Origin: Gyrodactylus bullatarudis
Lineage: Eukaryota > Platyhelminthes > Monogenea > Gyrodactylidea > Gyrodactylidae
Direction: 5' to 3'
NCBI GenBank assembly: GCA_012064415.1
Contig: SSNU01000022.1
Coordinates: 207,076 to 271,075, forward strand
DNA length: 64,000 nt
This document shows positions 61,110-64,000 of this stretch, piece after piece. The position numbers and the translations under genes were made by a program. A model generated the notes under the pieces. That model searched no databases, was not told the DNA's origin, and saw only the letters and a list, made by a program, of their open reading frames with translations. Numbering within the stretch: position 1 is the stretch's first letter; the number at the start of each line of letters is the position of its first letter.

Positions 61110-61345
61110 GTGAAAAATTATTTGAAAAAGAGAGTTTTGATTTCATTGATCATCCGCCTTACAGTCATGATCTTGCTCCATCGGATTATCATCTTTTTAG
61201 GTCTTTGCAACATTTCCAAAATAATAGTTCAAAATTGGACAGGACGACCTTTTCTTTCTAAAGAATTCTATAGCGTCGGGATCAAACAACTGCCGATTCG
61301 ATGGCAGAAATGTCTTAATTCATCAGGAAACTTCTTCCATTGATG
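61110..61345 (+). pseudogene. mariner transposase C-terminal remnant
   Basis: One frame gives FDFIDHPPYSHDLAPSDYHL and FRSLQHFQNN, the mariner HPPYSPDLAPSDYHLF motif with its final catalytic Asp. After a frame change it continues FLSKEFYSVGIKQLPIRWQK and CLNSSGNFF, the mariner C-terminus (GI..LP.RW.K). At least one frameshift and loss of the first two catalytic blocks make it inactive. Confidence 0.8.
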
Positions 61346-62030
61346 ATATCATAATTTTATATTCTATCAATGTATTCATTGAATCCAGTCTCATTACTTT
61401 TCACTCAACTTAATAAAACTGATTCATAGTGTTCTTTTACATAGTGAGGAACTGATAAACTGTTGCGTAAGAATTTGAAATTACCAAAATTTCTTCATTT
61501 GACTCCGATTCCATTTGGAGTAATTGACATTATAGAAATTATATCAATTGATCAGAAAAACTTTCAAGTACAGATCCCGAATACAATTAGAAAACAGATT
61601 ACTTTTAAACAATATATCCTCGCATATTGATGAGATAAAAGTAGAGTACACACAGAATCTAATAACAAATGAAGAGATTTTGCATATTGCGTCGGAAATA
61701 ATTCCTAAAGGAAGAGAGGATCATACTTTTTTTCAGACGAGCATTTTCATATTACTTTCATTAGATTGAAGAAGAAGGCACTTGAGAATATGATCCTGAT
61801 TGATCGACGAGAACAAAAACAAACAAATAAAAAATTAGGAGAAGAGCATACACAGATTAAATTAGTGAACGAAGGATCAATAAGGATGATCATGTTTATC
61901 TTCTTTATGCCTGGAATCGAATCTGAAAAAAGCTGTACCCCATCATGTTCTCGCAGCCAATAAACTCTGGCTCGAACTGTAGTTGAAAAAGTTCCACGAG
62001 AATCAATGATCATCTTGAGGGATTTTTAGG

Positions 62031-62399
62031 ATGCCTCTCTATTAATGCCTGCCAAAAGAAGTGATATTTTGGAGCATTTTTATGAATTGGAAGATATAAA
62101 AAAGGCTAAATTCTCAAAAAGTTCTCTTCTCAAAGGCAGAAATTATGCATTATTTGGAATATACATTTGATCTGCAAGATATGAATGTAATAAGTTGGTG
62201 GAAATCTAAACAAAGTATATTTCCAATACTTGCTAATATGGCTTGTTATGTGTTAAGTCAGCCAGCATCTTCTTCACCTGGTGAAAGAATTTTTAGCAAA
62301 GCTAGACTTCTCATCACAGACTTTCGAGCAAACCTGTCATCGGAGCACGTAAAGATGATACTTTTTATAAATTATAATAGAAAGTTTCTGGTAGAATAA
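62031..62399 (+). pseudogene. hAT transposase C-terminal dimerisation remnant
   Basis: Last frame from 62145: DMNVISWWKSKQSIFPILAN, then MACYVLSQPASSSPGERIFS and KARLLITDFRANLS...V, the conserved hATC dimerisation block (WW, P.LA, PASS..SER.FS). Upstream, in a frame-changed piece, PAKRSDILEHFYELED continues the protein. The zinc finger and catalytic parts are not recognisable. It is unrelated in sequence to the 4.4-kb hAT. Confidence 0.75.
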
Positions 62400-63328
62400 A
62401 GATTAATATCCCAAAATATTTTTCTGAGTATTTGCTAGTAGCATATAATTAAGCATACCTTTGGTACTTGCAAGTAATTGATATATCCAAGGCAGTTTCA
62501 ATCAATTAATTGTTTTTAGAAATTGCCTAAGGCAATGCAAGGCGGGTCCCTACTAGGAACTAGATAAAATTATCTCTCATTGTTATTTACGTCCATTGAG
62601 TTCAACATTCTGGTCCATTTTTGAGATTTGCTAACTTTCTCTCCACAGAAGATTCAAGAAAAGACTAGTATTTATGGAATTCTCTGAGCATGTTTATAAC
62701 TTTGTCCATAAAAGTAATGAAGATAAGAGAAAATAATCGAAAAATTGATTTTTATAAAGTCCTCATCACTGTGGAGATCATTCATTGAACTATTAAGTTA
62801 CCTTGAACTTTTCTCAAAACGAGCTATATTACCTATTATTGGAAATATGCTGAATAATCACAAAATTTCCTGTTGTTATTTGGGGAATATTTAACATAAA
62901 GATTTATTACTGAAAATGGATTATTGAAAATGTCATAAATGTGTCTGGGGAAAATTTTTCAAAGCAAGAAATTTATCCGTTTACCACAATATATCTGAAT
63001 GCATTGCAATATCAAAGTTGTTACTAAAACTATCTACCTGAAATTAACTGAGAGATCAATGTTAAAACTCTCCCATGTGAAGAATAGCGAATATTCTCGA
63101 TGATTTTTCTTAAATGGGTAAGATTTTTAATTGGAATTTGAGACTTTGATGTAAAAATTAAGAATTTTTCAATAAACTTAAATACCCATGTTCATGAAGA
63201 ATTTCTTCACAAATTTATAAATTATAACCTCTTTTCTGTATAAACTCGGGAATTATTTGCTTTCAGAGCAATATTCACATTATCATTCTCCAATTTGGCC
63301 ATTTTTATGAACTAAACAACAGTTCTTA
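62400..63328. other. Gene-free stretch
   Basis: AT-rich; nothing recognised apart from AAGGCAATGCAAGGCGGGTC near 62530, a GC-richer island that may be a transposon end. Confidence 0.45.
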
Positions 63329-63970
63329 TAAAACTAGTTGACATGAAGATGAGAATTTACTATTTTTACAAAAAACTCAATATTTTTCTCCGGACTTACA
63401 GAATTTTTTGAATTCTAAATCGGAATGAGCTTATAAGATGTGGATATTCAAAAAAATCAATCTGACCAAAACTAGGCCGTTTTTCGAATTTCGAAAATGC
63501 ATCAAATTTCCACTTTTTTATCTTTTGAACCCAAAATTTTTAGCGAAGATCTTACTGTCTCCGAGAAAAAGTTAAACTTCCAGATTTTGGATAATTTGCC
63601 TTCGTGATAATCGAAAAATTCAAATGGTTCGATTTCCCACGGTAATGAAGAATTTCAGAGTACTTCTGCAGGTGAATTCGTATTCTTCGTCTAATGTTGA
63701 TCCCAAATATCAGTACTTAACAACTTTGAATATTCGAAATCGATAAAAATTTTGGGTTCAAAAGTGGAAATTTGGTGCATTTTCGAAATTCGAAAAACGG
63801 GCTAGTTTTAGTCAGATTGAATTTTTTTCGGAATTCTTCCGAATATCCACATCTTATAAGCTCATTCCGTTTTAGAATTTAAAAAATTATTTTTTTCTGT
63901 GAGTCTGGAGAAAAATATCGATTTTTTTGTAAAAATAGTAAATTCTTATCTTCATGTCAATTAGGTTCAT
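63329..63970. mobile_element. Fold-back repeat (family A), flipped core
   Basis: Ends: AAAACTAGTTGACATGAAGA at the left and TCTTCATGTCAATTAGGTTC at the right. Inner arms are complementary: GACCAAAACTAGGCCGTTTT and AAACGGGCTAGTTTTAGTC. The core has TTTGCCTTCGTGATAATCGA, which is the reverse complement of the corresponding part of the 15.1-kb copy. Confidence 0.75.
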
Positions 63971-64000
63971 TATATATGAGGACAATGAACTCTATCGAAA

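Noticed and set aside
1..64000. CRISPR arrays, bacterial operons or viral insertions
   Set aside because: None seen; splice sites, poly(A) signals and gene content are those of an animal nuclear genome.

Overview
The window is AT-rich animal DNA. It carries intron-containing metazoan genes with GT-AG splice sites, AATAAA polyadenylation signals, and a heavy load of decayed transposons and fold-back repeats. The gene set (WDR44, STAG cohesin subunit, MARCH-type E3 ligase, rdgC/PPEF phosphatase, mitochondrial S15, enkurin, adhesion GPCR) and the mobile elements fit an arthropod. A parasitic copepod would fit, but I cannot prove the species. Most genes lie on the minus strand. Exon limits were placed by hand from splice motifs and reading phase and may be off by a base or two.

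Layout. 1-12.2 kb: 3' exons of a WDR44 homologue (minus) with a 9.5-kb intron holding a hAT element with exact 8-bp target duplications; a shorter intron carries a SINE-like repeat with a hammerhead-ribozyme core. 12-23.8 kb: gene-poor, with fold-backs, a decayed Mutator-like element, TTAA-flanked MITEs and a Tigger-like pseudogene. 23.8-33.2 kb: last exon of a class A GPCR (plus), an unidentified acidic exon (minus), a single-exon enkurin (minus), a 17-exon adhesion GPCR (minus) and a small two-TM protein (minus). 33-48 kb: gene-poor, with fold-backs and MITEs. 49-60.4 kb: compact cluster with STAG (minus), a small secreted cysteine peptide (plus), MARCH1/8-like ligase (minus), mRpS15 (plus) and the 3' exons of rdgC/PPEF (minus). 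60.4-64 kb: mariner and hAT remnants and a fold-back.

The genes do not form one pathway; they are housekeeping (cohesin, mitochondrial ribosome, WDR44 trafficking) and signalling genes (GPCRs, MARCH, Ca-regulated phosphatase, enkurin of cilia). The compact cluster uses short shared spaces: a 148-bp divergent start region (MARCH/mRpS15) and a 12-bp palindrome that supplies poly(A) signals to two convergent genes.

Most notable: (i) a hammerhead core in a tRNA-like SINE, with the Pol III B-box inside the ribozyme; (ii) four apparent introns of only 24-33 nt, all needed to keep frames open, beside ordinary 54-90-nt introns; (iii) a secreted Cys-rich peptide gene with exons too small for a simple ORF scan; (iv) an adhesion GPCR whose GPS lacks the cleavage triad; (v) fold-back elements whose central segment is flipped between copies.
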